From Asparagopsis taxiformis (lineage: Eukaryota > Rhodophyta > Florideophyceae > Bonnemaisoniales > Bonnemaisoniaceae), in NCBI GenBank assembly GCA_030407315.1, contig JALQPE010002134.1, forward strand, positions 1 to 35,036: a stretch of 35,036 nt of DNA, in the 5' to 3' direction. A model generated the notes under the pieces. The model searched no databases. It was not told where the DNA came from and saw nothing but the letters and a program-made list of their open reading frames with translations. The translations under genes and the position numbers were made by a program. Shown here in pieces: positions 9,722 through 19,570 of this stretch (within the stretch, counting starts at the first letter, position 1; each line of letters begins with the position of its first letter).

Positions 9722-10105
9722 GTGCTGACAGCAAAGTCATCGTTACGATGACTTTGCTGTAAGAAAACAAATCATTACAGCAGCCATGATTTCTTTACCG
9801 GGTAAAAAAATTGTGGCCGCTGTAATGAAACGTTTTCTTACAGCAAAGTCATCGTAACGATGACTTTGCTGTAAGAAAGCAAAACATTACAGCGGCCACA
9901 ATTTTTTACCCGGTATAAAATTTCTTGCTGATTTTTTACCCGGTAAAAAATTCTTCGGCCACTGCAAGGAAACGGTTCCTTACAGCAAAGTCATCGTTAC
10001 GATGACTTTGCTGTAAGGAACCCTGGTAAACGGCTTCGGCTGTAAGCAGCAGGGAGTTTCGTCCTTCTCTCATCTGGTAAAGGTAAGAAGCGAAGTTTGA
10101 AGTCG
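9722..10105. repeat. Nested palindrome block, copy 2 (shortened)
   Basis: Nearly identical to 8734-9260 but with three core palindromes (9729-9759, 9841-9871, 9983-10013). One palindrome-plus-spacer unit of about 110 bp is missing between the third palindrome and GAACCCTGGTAAACGGC, and the second arm of the terminal inverted repeat is lost. Both are explained by deletion between repeats. Confidence 0.85.
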
Positions 10106-10519
10106 GGTAAATTGCTCAGCAAAGGTCTGTACGGCTGTGAGCAGCTCTCAGGAGTATTTTACCTCACGTGGTCTCTGTTCAGGTTATACCCTGTATATAT
10201 ATAGGTAGCCTAGTGTAGGTGGGAAGATAGACGAAAATTCTACAAATAATTTATCACAGTGACGGCTCTCGTAGTCGAAATCTGCGCGTTGTCAAGGGTT
10301 GAAACTAGTCTCCCCCTACGGCCTAGCTAGTAAAATCATATAACGTTGTAGATAATATTAAAAAGTAGCAAGCAATCTGCTGAGTAGCACTAAACTATGA
10401 GATGAAGGACAGATGTATAGATGAGAACTGAAAAATGGGCTAAGGTAACAATGTTGAGATGAGAAAGACAGAACTTTATAGCAGGGAACAGTAGTATAGG
10501 TTTTAATACTTCTGATATG
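10106..10519. other. Intergenic, nothing recognised
   Basis: No coding region or repeat is recognised in this 3' flank of the dioxygenase pseudogene. Confidence 0.35.
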
Positions 10520-12410
10520 CTATCTATTGCTCCTATCGTACTTGTAATATTCGACGGTGTGGATGTGGTCCGTGAGGACGTCCTTCTCCGTCTTCAAGTA
10601 GATGTGGCCGCGCGTGGGCAGGCCATAGACTAACTTCTCGCCTGCAGGAAGATCTCCTCGGCTGAAGCCGACCCCGTAATGGTAAAGGTCACCGCGACCA
10701 ACCAATACGGAATAGGGTGGCACCCAAAAGATGAGAGGGGAACCTTCCACATATCGGCGCCCGGACTGGCCAGGCATACATGACTATAAGGGGCAACTAC
10801 TATAGAGAACCCATCGGCTCCGCTCGACATCATGAAATATGATGGAGACGTGGTAGGACTTCCAACACTATTCGTCGCTACCTTGAAGTCCGTGTGCCCA
10901 TCCTGGTCCGCAGCCCCATCTGCTGTAAGAAGCAGCCGCAATCCTGTCTTCGGGAAGAAGACAGGATCCTCACCCTCCATTCCCAACTTCAAGAACTCCG
11001 CACAAACACCAAGAGCAAGCTCTGCCACCAACTTGTTCTTATACATCTCCAAATTCCCCTCCTCCAACTTGTCGCACAACTCACGCCGCGGCAGAGAGAG
11101 GCGCCCACGACCACCATCGATGCGGCCCTTCGCATCACCCACGTTGTGGATGAACTGCCACGGCGAAGGATCGAAGCCGGGCTTTGCGAAAGCTGGCGGC
11201 TCGTCCTGTGGCTCCCTGTCGTCATCGTTAGAATCAGACTGCTGGGAGGGTTTTTCAACCTCCTCAACCAGCGGGAACTGCCTAGCGAAGTGACCGAACA
11301 ACTCATGCGTCGCATTACCAGCCGTGGACGATGCCAACAGGCCTTCCATAACAATAACCCCAAGTTTTCCAACAATGCCTTCTTCACCGCAAAGTACCTG
11401 TCCACCACCGTATCCTCAGCACCCGGCGATGCAGCTGCCTGGAATGCTGCCGCCCTCATTTCCGCCCGAACCGTCTCCACCGTCGTACTTTCCATATAGT
11501 ACTTCATCCGGCTGCCAGACGCAATTGCGCTGGGGAGACGGCGGCCACATTCTCATCGACGATGCTGTCGGGAATGGGATTCTCCTGGGCGTCGTCGAAC
11601 TGGAGAACCGGCTCCCGAGAGCGACCTCGGGAAGCCGACTTGGATTTCTTTGACGACGACTTTGATGAAGTCTCACCGAGCCTTCTCTTTTTGGTAGAAG
11701 GCTCGGGCGTCGCAGAAGGCGGCTTCCAAGTTACGCTTCCCGAGGATGGAGTTTTCACCCGCATCCTCGGGGGCGCTCTCCAGCTCGACGACCTCCACAG
11801 CACCACCCGCCGTTCCACCACGACCGGAACGACTCGCTTGCAGGCGGGTACTCCTTCTGGGCATCACTTTCCTCCCAGAAGTTTCCACTCCGGGCGGTGC
11901 AGAATCACTGACTTCAATGACATCTTCGTCAGGATCTGCACCGCCCTTCGCACTGCTGCCCTCGACCACATTCTCGGGAGTAGGGCCCTCCGTCGAAATC
12001 CTCGCAACCGTCTTCTGTCCAACCCCACCGGATGGTGAAGGGACGAAGCTGTCATCGCTGGAGCTTCCCGAACTGCTAGCAGATGCAGAACGGGAAGCTT
12101 CGACAGCGGGGGCCGGAGCAGCAGGGTGCTGCTCGGCAGCCGGAGTCGCAGGCTCAGGCTGCGAAGCCGGTGAGACCTGCTCCTGCGCGGCTTGGACAGG
12201 ACGGTGGGGGTACCAGTCCCGGCGTGGGAAACTGGACCAGAGCGTTCGCTGCCATCCTGGGGATCACGCGCAGTCGGCTTGACCGGGGTCACCGCAGGGG
12301 AGGATGCAGACACGGCAGGGGTAGAGACAGGAACAGGGGCAACCTCGGAATTGCTGGAAGATTCCAGTTGAGGTGGTGGGGGGCAAAGGAATGGAGGATG
12401 AAGGGATCGT
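10520..12410 (-). pseudogene. Frameshifted Fe(II)/2OG dioxygenase-like gene
   Basis: Read leftwards, coding sequence continues through at least five open segments in changing frames. First is a Ser/Pro/Ala-rich, acidic N-terminal part with basic patches (PRRSTRLQASR, TKKRRLGETSSK). Then come EDTVVDRYFAVKKALLENLG, MEGLLASSTAGNATHELFGH and the catalytic part. That part shows HTDF (the HxD pair), SYFMMSSGADGFSIVVAPYSH, then after a shift RRYVEGSPLIFWVPPYSVLV, GDLYHYGVGF (distal His) and TRGHIYL (candidate 2OG-binding Arg). The same order occurs in the intact gene at 15354-19286 (HNDF, GYFVIANGDDPFPIWVCPGSH, HAGAG, TTTRYH). Shifts near 11700, 11505, 11355 (beside a GGGG run) and 10776 each look like single-base indels. 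No ParB part is visible upstream. A 2OG oxygenase would oxidise methyl groups or other substrates; this copy is probably dead. Confidence 0.65.
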
Positions 12411-12620
12411 CTGTGTTCTCGGAAATGGACGCGGACGTCCACAACCTCTAGTACACCTAGTATTACTAGGCGGACGTCCATGTTCTCCAGTATTTTTGGA
12501 TGTCCGCCTAGAACCGGACGTCCATGCGGTCTAGTACGTCTAGTATTACTAGGGCGACATTCATTGTTTCTAGTACCACGGATGTCCCCCTCGGGATGGA
12601 CTTCCGCCATGTCTATGTCC
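12408..12620. repeat. GGACGTCC/CTAGTA repeat element
   Basis: GGACGTCC (or GGATGTCC) and CTAGTA alternate about every 20-40 bases (for example GGACGTCC at 12433, 12472 and 12515). The left 47 bases (12408-12454) match 34784-34830 in inverted orientation at about 41 of 47 positions. The element abuts the 5' side of the dioxygenase pseudogene. Confidence 0.65.
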
Positions 12621-13750
12621 ACCTAGGACGGGCGCCGGTTCAGAAATTCAAAAATTTCGACCCCAGAAATTTCTGCCGCCGTGCTCGACATGGATGTCCG
12701 CATCCATCACGGCGACCACTCTATTTTTCCTTGTCGGTCGACTCCAATTTCGTCTTTAATTTTTTCATCCTCTCGCTCACACCCCCTTCCTGTTGGTGCT
12801 CACCTCCCCCGTACTGTACCTCAAACACCCCCAATACCACTCTAGCACGCATTTTCAGATACCTATCCCCGCTTCCACGGTGCACACCTCCATTCCATAC
12901 CTACTTTTCTGCTCTACCGTACAGATTTCGTATAACCAGTCCTCATACTACCTCAGAATAGGGCAAAACACCCCCTATCTCCTCGACCATGCTCTCCCCC
13001 ATCACCTTTGAAACGTATTGTTCTTCAGTACCCTCTCTCCTCTACCCTCAACCCCTCTCCTTCGCCCTCTACACAAACTTCCCCTGCAGCTTACTCTTCC
13101 AAAACCTCTCACTCCCCATCCCGTACCCGACCTGCTCCACCCCTCCCTCCCTCAGCTGCTCCATGCCCCCACGCCATCCGCATCTTCGATACCGTATACA
13201 CCACCACCACCGGCCCACGCTCCCGCACTGCGGGGTGGCTCCCCCGCCGTATCCCCAGAAACCTCCCCGCTCTGAAACACATATCAACCCCCCACTTCGC
13301 ACCCTTCCTCCCACTCCCCTCCCTCCCCAAATACAATAACCCCCTTCTTCTCCATCACATCCCCACTCACCACAGCCAGAACAGACGCCACCCCCTCCCC
13401 TTCTTTCTCCTCACTTTCCTAAAAACCCCTCCTCTCGGCGCCTTCAACCGCACCCTCCTACGGTCCCACCTAAACACCTCCTCCGCCCTCACTACCCCAA
13501 CACCCCGCAGCGTCTCCCCAATCCCCATAATATGCTTGTCGGCACTCCTCTCCGAATCACAATCCATTCTAAACCCGCACTCCGTACATTTCCACCTCCC
13601 CCTGTACCATCCCAAGATTCCATCCCCCCACAGAACACATCCTCATACCACAGAAGAATTTTCTTCCTCTCATACCTCATCCTTAAAACCTCCATCAGCT
13701 CCATGTAAATTTCGATGAAAATATTTTCTCTACTATGCAATCTCAAACAT
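12621..13750. other. Strand-asymmetric pyrimidine-rich region, possible decayed minus-strand gene
   Basis: From about 12770 to 13720 the plus strand is overwhelmingly C and T. Plus-strand frames give only Pro/Ser/Thr/His-rich low-complexity translations. On the minus strand, short frames from 13746 contain MELMEVLRMRYERKK and a possible zinc-finger-like WKCTECGFRMDCDSERSADKH (about 13535-13600). They are broken by stops and frame changes. I cannot assign a product. Confidence 0.3.
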
Positions 13751-14035
13751 GTATGAGCCTATGCCTTTCCGCTTTGTCAACCCTGAATATTGGTACTCAT
13801 GTATTCATAAAATAGGGCCACCCACATCCCTATCCCGTTCTGCAAGCTTTACAAACCACTAGACGCATACTCCACAACTATACAACAAACACTACTCGCT
13901 ATTTCAGACGACGCGGTACACAAGTAGCGTAGTGTCAACCTTCCGTGACGCCTTCCCTGATGCGTACAAGTGGGAAACACGTCTAGACGTATATCAGAAC
14001 TGAGTGCGGGAATTTTCGGCACAGGAGATGCTGGG
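13751..14035. other. Intergenic, nothing recognised
   Basis: No gene or clear repeat is recognised in this lead-in to the first R-element cluster. Confidence 0.35.
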
Positions 14036-14039
14036 CCAC

Positions 14040-15080
14040 CAAATTGATTTTTCGGAAATTTTAGAATTTCTGGGCTGGCCAGCAATGCAATCGAGCTGGA
14101 CATCCACCGGACGTCCATTTCAGGTTGGTCGCGAGAGGGTGGGGCGGGACCATGATGAAACAAGGACCAAGACCTTTCCCTGACGTGTTGAGCCTGAAAT
14201 CGACCCTTCGTGAGACGCGATTTTGGCTTACAGTTGGTGCTAATAGAAGCCAGTGATAGCCCCGATCGGGGCGGCAGCCGGCTCCGGCTTACAGTTGGTG
14301 CTTACAGACGCCAGTGATAGCCCCCGATCGGGGCCGGCGGTCGGTTCCTGGGGCCGTTGTGGCCAAATTAGACACCCTGATTTGAATTAAAATTTGGGCT
14401 ATTCTCAAAAACATGCACATGTGAACATGTTTTTGAGATGGGGGTGTGCCGTACGGCACAATCGACCCGCCCAAATCGTTGATTTTTGCAAGATTTTTTG
14501 TGCCCGAAATTGTAGAATTTCTGGGCTGGCCAGCAGTGCATCTGAGATGGACATCCACCGGACGTCCATTTCAGGTTGGTCGTGTGCTGCCTACATCCAC
14601 GCATTGCAGCAACTAAGCAGGCGAGTTCACTACTCATACAAAGTGCACGGAATACGAGTAACGTGATGGGTGAGTAGTGTTTGTCGTGGAGGAGTAAGGC
14701 AGGACCATGATGGAACAGGGGAAACGATGTCACCCTAGCATAACTTAGGCTTGAAGCCTGGAATCGACCCATCGTTAGGCGCCATTTAGCCTTACAGTTA
14801 GTGCTTACAGAAGCCAGTGATGACCCCGCTCGGGGCGGCGGTTCCGGTGCCTGGGGCCGTTGTGGCCAAATTAGACACCCTGATTTGAATTAAAATTTGG
14901 GCTATTCTCAAAAACATGCACATGTGAACATGTTTTTGAGATGGGGGTGTGCCGTACGGCACAATCGACCGCCCAAATCGATGTTTTTTGCAATATTTTT
15001 TTGTGCCCGAAATTGTAGAATTTCTGGGCCGGCCAGGAATGCATCTGAGTTGGACATCCACCGGACGTCCATTTCAGGTG
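14040..15080 (+). repeat. R-element cluster 1 (one partial and two full cores)
   Basis: A core of about 220 bp appears as a 3' fragment at 14040-14130 and as full copies at about 14361-14580 and 14864-15080. The full core holds TTTGAATTAAAATTTGGGC, a hairpin with 12-bp stem CTCAAAAACATG/CATGTTTTTGAG around a CACATGTG loop, the palindrome GTGCCGTACGGCAC, GAATTTCTGGGC, and GGACATCC-ACC-GGACGTCC. Spacers come in a short type (with GGGACCATGATG and a stretch ending in TTACAGTTGGTGCTTACAGA) and a long type (with GCATTGCAGCAACTAAGCAG). Recurrent 60-90 codon frames inside are by-products of the repeat. Confidence 0.85.
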
Positions 15081-15353
15081 ATCGTGTATCGTGCACGTCC
15101 AGCCATTACCAGAAGCAAGTTGGCGATGAAGCACGTATAAACCCAATTGTTCTGCTATTTCTAGCATAGACCATCGAGTCTAGAGATGTGAGGGAATCGT
15201 CCTGGAATCATGCTCCAACCCACTAGGGAATGGACAATCTAGTTTGAAAGCATGGAACGGAAGTGCATTATAGTAGGTTCATAGATTGAAAGTGATAAAG
15301 GAGATGATTATATTCTCGATAATTGTTTGCTAAAGTAGTTGTTGTTAAGATAT

Positions 15354-18300
15354 CTAGCCGTCGGAAAACTGTTCTTCCTCTTCGTCCTCACTATGATAGT
15401 GAACTAGATATCCAGGTTGTCCCGGCAGAAGAGGCACTACCGGGGCCACACTCGGTGTGTGCATTACATCCTTGCGAGGTTCTGTCGTCTTCATCCGCAT
15501 CATTCGGAGCTGCCCTGTCTTCGGCCTACCATCTTTCTTGACCGGGATGGGAACAACTGTCTTGTGGCGAACATTGACAGGTGCCGGTTGACTTTGCCTT
15601 GCAGACCGGCGCGGAGCATTGGCGATGACTTCTTCTTCGAATCCCAACCGCCTGATGAAACCAAACGAAACATTGTCGGGAATCGGATACGACGCATTCC
15701 TGAAATACGTGTGATACCTCGTTGTCGTGTGTGACACAACTCTGTCGACATGCCCTGCCCCGGCATGTTGTACATGGCCGTGACCGATGAAGACTGAACG
15801 TGGCGGAACGATTACCTTCTTCAGCTTCATCGTCTTGGCGTACATATCTAATTCCAGCGCTTTGGAAAAGACGTACTTGTGGGACCCTGGACACACCCAG
15901 ATAGGGAATGGGTCATCTCCGTTGGCAATAACAAAGTAACCCGGAAGTTGATCTTTGCGGTCGCGAGGAGGAACAGGGAAATCATTGTGTGGGACCTGCC
16001 GAGGACACCCCTTTCCCGTTATCAAAAACCGTCCCCCAGATGCCGGCATGACAAGTTTTTCTCCCGGTAAACCGCACTCCTCCAGCCCTGTCAGCCGGAC
16101 AAGGATTCCCAACCACACATCCAGCAGGGCTCGCCGCGTCACAAACTTGAACCGGTCGATATGCGTCTCATCGTTCTCGGCATAGTCAACCAGGCAGTGG
16201 CGCGTAGACGTGAAGCGAGCCCTCCCCTCATTCCGGTTCTTCTCGTCTGTTTCATCGTCCCCCGTATTGACAATGGGACTCCACAGCTGCCGGTTCCCAG
16301 GGTCCTTGTGCACCTGCTCCCCCTCCCACGTTCCCAAAAAGTACCGAAACAATTCCTGGTTAGGAATTTCTTCCATGAGACCCAAGTCAAATGGGAACTT
16401 GTCCGACGCATCTAGGTAGCTTACATCCGCGAAATTGTGCATCACCGTATACCCTCGCTCGTTGATTTCCGTTCGGCAATTGTGGAAGTACGCCATACCA
16501 GTGCCGGCCTCATACGAATCCTTCCAGCTTGTAGACATTCGCGCAACCTGAGCGAAGTCCAGCCTCGAGGGTAGAAACGTCGATGTAGGCTCACACATCG
16601 CCTTGGCAGCCATCTTCCACGCTGCGAAGAACATCGGATAGACGTGATCGATTTCGAATAGCACACGAGCCCGATGTTCTTCCGGAATATGCAGCCCCTC
16701 AAACACAGGGTCCATCGCCACTTGCTTCAAATACCTCACCTCTCTGCCCTCCTCATCGATTTCCACACTCTCCAATAACAACCTGAGCTCAATCGGGGGC
16801 AGACAGCCAACCCTCACCGATGCGATGACATCCGCGGGACGCTGCGCCAGATGATGCCCTTCGGCTCGGTCTTCGAAATCGTCAGGAAGAGACGGCATAC
16901 GGTCGTCGAAGAGGAGGTCGTCTTCAGAAGGAGAGTCACGAACGATGTAACCGTCTTCATCGACTTCCACTCCTTCCGGAACAGTGAATGTAATTGTCAC
17001 TTCGCGGACCCCCTTGCTTTCGACTTGGCCCTCGTCTGCACCCTGTTTGTCTTCCTCGTCCGAAGCGGTATGGACAGATTCTTGGTTGGAGGGAGTCGCA
17101 CCAGCACGTTGGTTATCTTGGGGGACAATCTCAACGGCAGAATCGGGGGAACGGGCGGAGTCTTCGTCAACCTCATCACCGGAAGCAGTGGCTTGTTGTT
17201 GATCGGTGGGTTTATCAACAACGGCCTGCTCTTCTTCCCCGGCGGATTGTTGTACCACAACCGGCTCTTCTTCCTCGAGGCGTGTGCTCCCCGTCGAGCG
17301 AAGTCGCTGTGAACGGCGGCGGATGCCATGCGAAGCAGGCTCATGTTCGACATTCCGCTGCTTCTTGTGAGTGAGTCTCACATTGGCAGCAGAAGGGCGG
17401 CGTTTGCGTCGAGCCTTAGTCTTCTTCTTCAATGTCGGATTGAAAAACTCTTTCAAGTTCGTTTCCAAATCCTGTAAACGCGTGGTTCTCCGTCGCATTC
17501 GAACCTCACTGCTCCGGTCGTCCCCTCTATACATTGCAATGGCATTGGTGAGATGCCATTGCAACTCCTTCGGCTGCTTAACCGACCCAATTGCCATCTC
17601 TGTGCTCAGAAATGACTTGCGCATAATACTCTTTGGGCGCCCAAACGCAGCGTACAGAGAATTTGCTATTGCAGTCACGCGACGGACGTATGTATAAAAG
17701 TCGTTCACGTCAAAGCGTCCATCCGGACGTCCGCCATGAGCAGGGTTCAAGTACTCCGAAAGACCACGCAAGACGAAGACAAAGTTTTCTTCCAGCAACT
17801 CGCGCACTATCTTGTGGTCCAGGTGCGTTATCCCAATCTCGTTGCGGCGCTCGGAATTGTTCAGCTCACGCAACACGTCGTCGAGAACAGGATGCTTCAG
17901 CGTTGCTATAGCCAAACGCGTCCACCGCCGAGCCGTGTTCGTCGAATTCATCATCCCCATGAACTGCGCCTCGAACAATGTTCGGATGACATCAGACTCA
18001 CGCAAGTCGCCAGCGTTTTCCACGTTGTTTGCAACAGCAATCGTACGGATGAACTGCTGGATGGACGACAAGATTCGAACCAGGGAGCGCTCCGTCAGTT
18101 GCGTCCCAGTCGTATGGTTCGACTCTGCACTCTTGTGGATGATCTCATGAGGCTGGAGATCACTGTCGTCCTTGCGGCGAAGGTAGTACACATCCAGAGG
18201 CTGAGTAACCCAGCGCAAGCGGTTTGCCTCCTGTGGCAGCTTGGTTCTGTGCATACGGGTGAGGCGCGTGAAGTCATCCGCAATGCTATGCATAGCATTG

Positions 18301-19286
18301 AGACGATGCAGTCCGTCGATCACGGTCACGTTCGCATTGGCATGGAATTTGCCATTCTGGAACAGACGCGTGTCGGCGGACAAATGCGTGTTCTGCGACC
18401 TCAGCACCGTCACAGTGATACGCGAAGAGCTCACATACCCCACCGCCAACATATTGTTGCGCAGGTCCTCCACGTGGTCTTCTTTGACATCGCGAAGGGT
18501 CACGGCCGGTTCCACTAGCTGCCTCACCAACACAGTCGCTCCTTCTCCGACGTAATCCGACGTCACAAACTTGGGCACCATAATTTGCGTCCCCTGCTGC
18601 TCACGAATGCTTTCCGCCACCTCCGGTTCGTCGTCCACCTCGGTTACGTCCTGCGTAGTAGCTTCGGTGACGTTGGAGCGAGCAGGGTGCTTCGTGCCTC
18701 CACTGGAGGCTCTGGCAGAGCGAGCAGGGCGCTTCGTGCCTCCCGAAACCGGGACGGAGCGTGCTGGATGCTTCGTACCCCCCGAACCAGTGATTTCGCC
18801 TGCTGGACCGGTACTGGGCATCCGTCCCGAGCTGGCCTGGTTCGTCGCTGCGTTGAAGTTTGACGCTGCAGCAGGGGTACGAATGTCGCTAGAGCCATCC
18901 TCCGCAGCGGGGCGCATCATCCGAGTATCCCAAGGGTAAAACGCCGCGGCGTATGCTCCACCCATCGTCTCCGGCGGTCCCTCGGCGCCATCAAACATGT
19001 ACGGGAACGGGAGGTCCTTGAACTTGTCCTTAGTCGCAATGTTGCGCACGACGATATAGTCGGCCTCGTCGGTTTCCGGCAGCTTGTGGTTGTGCAGCGT
19101 GCGCGGAAGGCCAACATCGCCACCAGCAGTGCTCACCGAAGCCGTCCCAATATGCACAGCCGCACCGTCCACGTCCGCAAACAAGTCGACATCGACGCCG
19201 CGCTTGAGTCCGCGCGACTCCGCTGACGCGCTCACTTGATCGCCGCAAACCGTTGAAAACAAACTGCTGAAATGCGTATCCGCCAT
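15354..19286 (-). CDS. ParB-like / Fe(II)-2-oxoglutarate dioxygenase fusion protein
   Basis: One uninterrupted frame. The ATG at 19286 is chosen because it sits in AACCATGG and the sequence upstream looks non-coding, giving 1310 residues. Residues 168-204 hold three repeats of SGGTK(H/R)PARS. Residues about 255-395 are ParB-like: TLRDVKEDHVEDLRNNMLAVGY, then VIDGLHRLNAMH with the DGxHR signature at 324-328, matching DGAHR of the 4963 gene. A helical middle region and a very basic stretch (TKARRKRRP, KKQR) precede an acidic linker. The C-terminal part resembles phytanoyl-CoA-dioxygenase-type 2OG oxygenases: HND (His 1100, Asp 1102), GYFVIANG, WVCPGSH, distal His near 1174 in QHAGAG, Arg near 1190. 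The HxD...H iron triad is complete. The substrate is unknown; a ParB module and basic patches suggest DNA or chromatin (inference). It lies between R-element clusters 1 and 2. Confidence 0.75.
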   Translation of the reverse strand: MADTHFSSLFSTVCGDQVSASAESRGLKRGVDVDLFADVDGAAVHIGTASVSTAGGDVGLPRTLHNHKLPETDEADYIVVRNIATKDKFKDLPFPYMFDGAEGPPETMGGAYAAAFYPWDTRMMRPAAEDGSSDIRTPAAASNFNAATNQASSGRMPSTGPAGEITGSGGTKHPARSVPVSGGTKRPARSARASSGGTKHPARSNVTEATTQDVTEVDDEPEVAESIREQQGTQIMVPKFVTSDYVGEGATVLVRQLVEPAVTLRDVKEDHVEDLRNNMLAVGYVSSSRITVTVLRSQNTHLSADTRLFQNGKFHANANVTVIDGLHRLNAMHSIADDFTRLTRMHRTKLPQEANRLRWVTQPLDVYYLRRKDDSDLQPHEIIHKSAESNHTTGTQLTERSLVRILSSIQQFIRTIAVANNVENAGDLRESDVIRTLFEAQFMGMMNSTNTARRWTRLAIATLKHPVLDDVLRELNNSERRNEIGITHLDHKIVRELLEENFVFVLRGLSEYLNPAHGGRPDGRFDVNDFYTYVRRVTAIANSLYAAFGRPKSIMRKSFLSTEMAIGSVKQPKELQWHLTNAIAMYRGDDRSSEVRMRRRTTRLQDLETNLKEFFNPTLKKKTKARRKRRPSAANVRLTHKKQRNVEHEPASHGIRRRSQRLRSTGSTRLEEEEPVVVQQSAGEEEQAVVDKPTDQQQATASGDEVDEDSARSPDSAVEIVPQDNQRAGATPSNQESVHTASDEEDKQGADEGQVESKGVREVTITFTVPEGVEVDEDGYIVRDSPSEDDLLFDDRMPSLPDDFEDRAEGHHLAQRPADVIASVRVGCLPPIELRLLLESVEIDEEGREVRYLKQVAMDPVFEGLHIPEEHRARVLFEIDHVYPMFFAAWKMAAKAMCEPTSTFLPSRLDFAQVARMSTSWKDSYEAGTGMAYFHNCRTEINERGYTVMHNFADVSYLDASDKFPFDLGLMEEIPNQELFRYFLGTWEGEQVHKDPGNRQLWSPIVNTGDDETDEKNRNEGRARFTSTRHCLVDYAENDETHIDRFKFVTRRALLDVWLGILVRLTGLEECGLPGEKLVMPASGGRFLITGKGCPRQVPHNDFPVPPRDRKDQLPGYFVIANGDDPFPIWVCPGSHKYVFSKALELDMYAKTMKLKKVIVPPRSVFIGHGHVQHAGAGHVDRVVSHTTTRYHTYFRNASYPIPDNVSFGFIRRLGFEEEVIANAPRRSARQSQPAPVNVRHKTVVPIPVKKDGRPKTGQLRMMRMKTTEPRKDVMHTPSVAPVVPLLPGQPGYLVHYHSEDEEEEQFSDG

Positions 19287-19570
19287 GGTTGTTGAGTTGG
19301 AAAGGAAAAGAGATGGTTGACGTTGACGTATTCGAGTGATGTGGATGGTATGTTTCACGTTAAGTTGAAGAATGGTCGTGAACGCCAATCGCTGGAAATA
19401 ATAACACAATACAACCGAAATTTTGTTAGGTACACACCTATCGTGACCGCTGGAATGCAAGACAGGCAATCGAGATGTGAGTGTCCGTTCAGAACGGGCC
19501 CGAGTCGGGCTCTCGAAACCTGACGAGGTGGCGTGAAGCAGGCAGTGTCCTTGATGTGTAATGTGTTAAA
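19287..19570 (-). promoter_or_regulatory. 5' flank of the ParB-dioxygenase gene
   Basis: This 284-bp interval lies between the start codon and the edge of R-element cluster 2. It must contain the 5' leader and probably the promoter. No specific box is recognised. Confidence 0.3.

Noticed and set aside
412..10105. CRISPR array
   Set aside because: The repeated palindromes have repeated, not unique, spacers, and the window is eukaryotic with no cas-like genes.
10832..12282. Plus-strand open frames over the dioxygenase pseudogene
   Set aside because: They are antisense to a region whose minus-strand reading shows conserved dioxygenase motifs, and their translations are low-complexity.
12408..12620. 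Helitron end because of CTAG-like termini and hairpins
   Set aside because: CTAGTA is internal and repeated, and no Rep/helicase gene or defined 5' TC end was seen.
13008..13718. 236-codon plus-strand protein
   Set aside because: It is a Pro/Ser/Thr/His translation of a pyrimidine-rich tract, with equally long frames in the other phases and no motifs.
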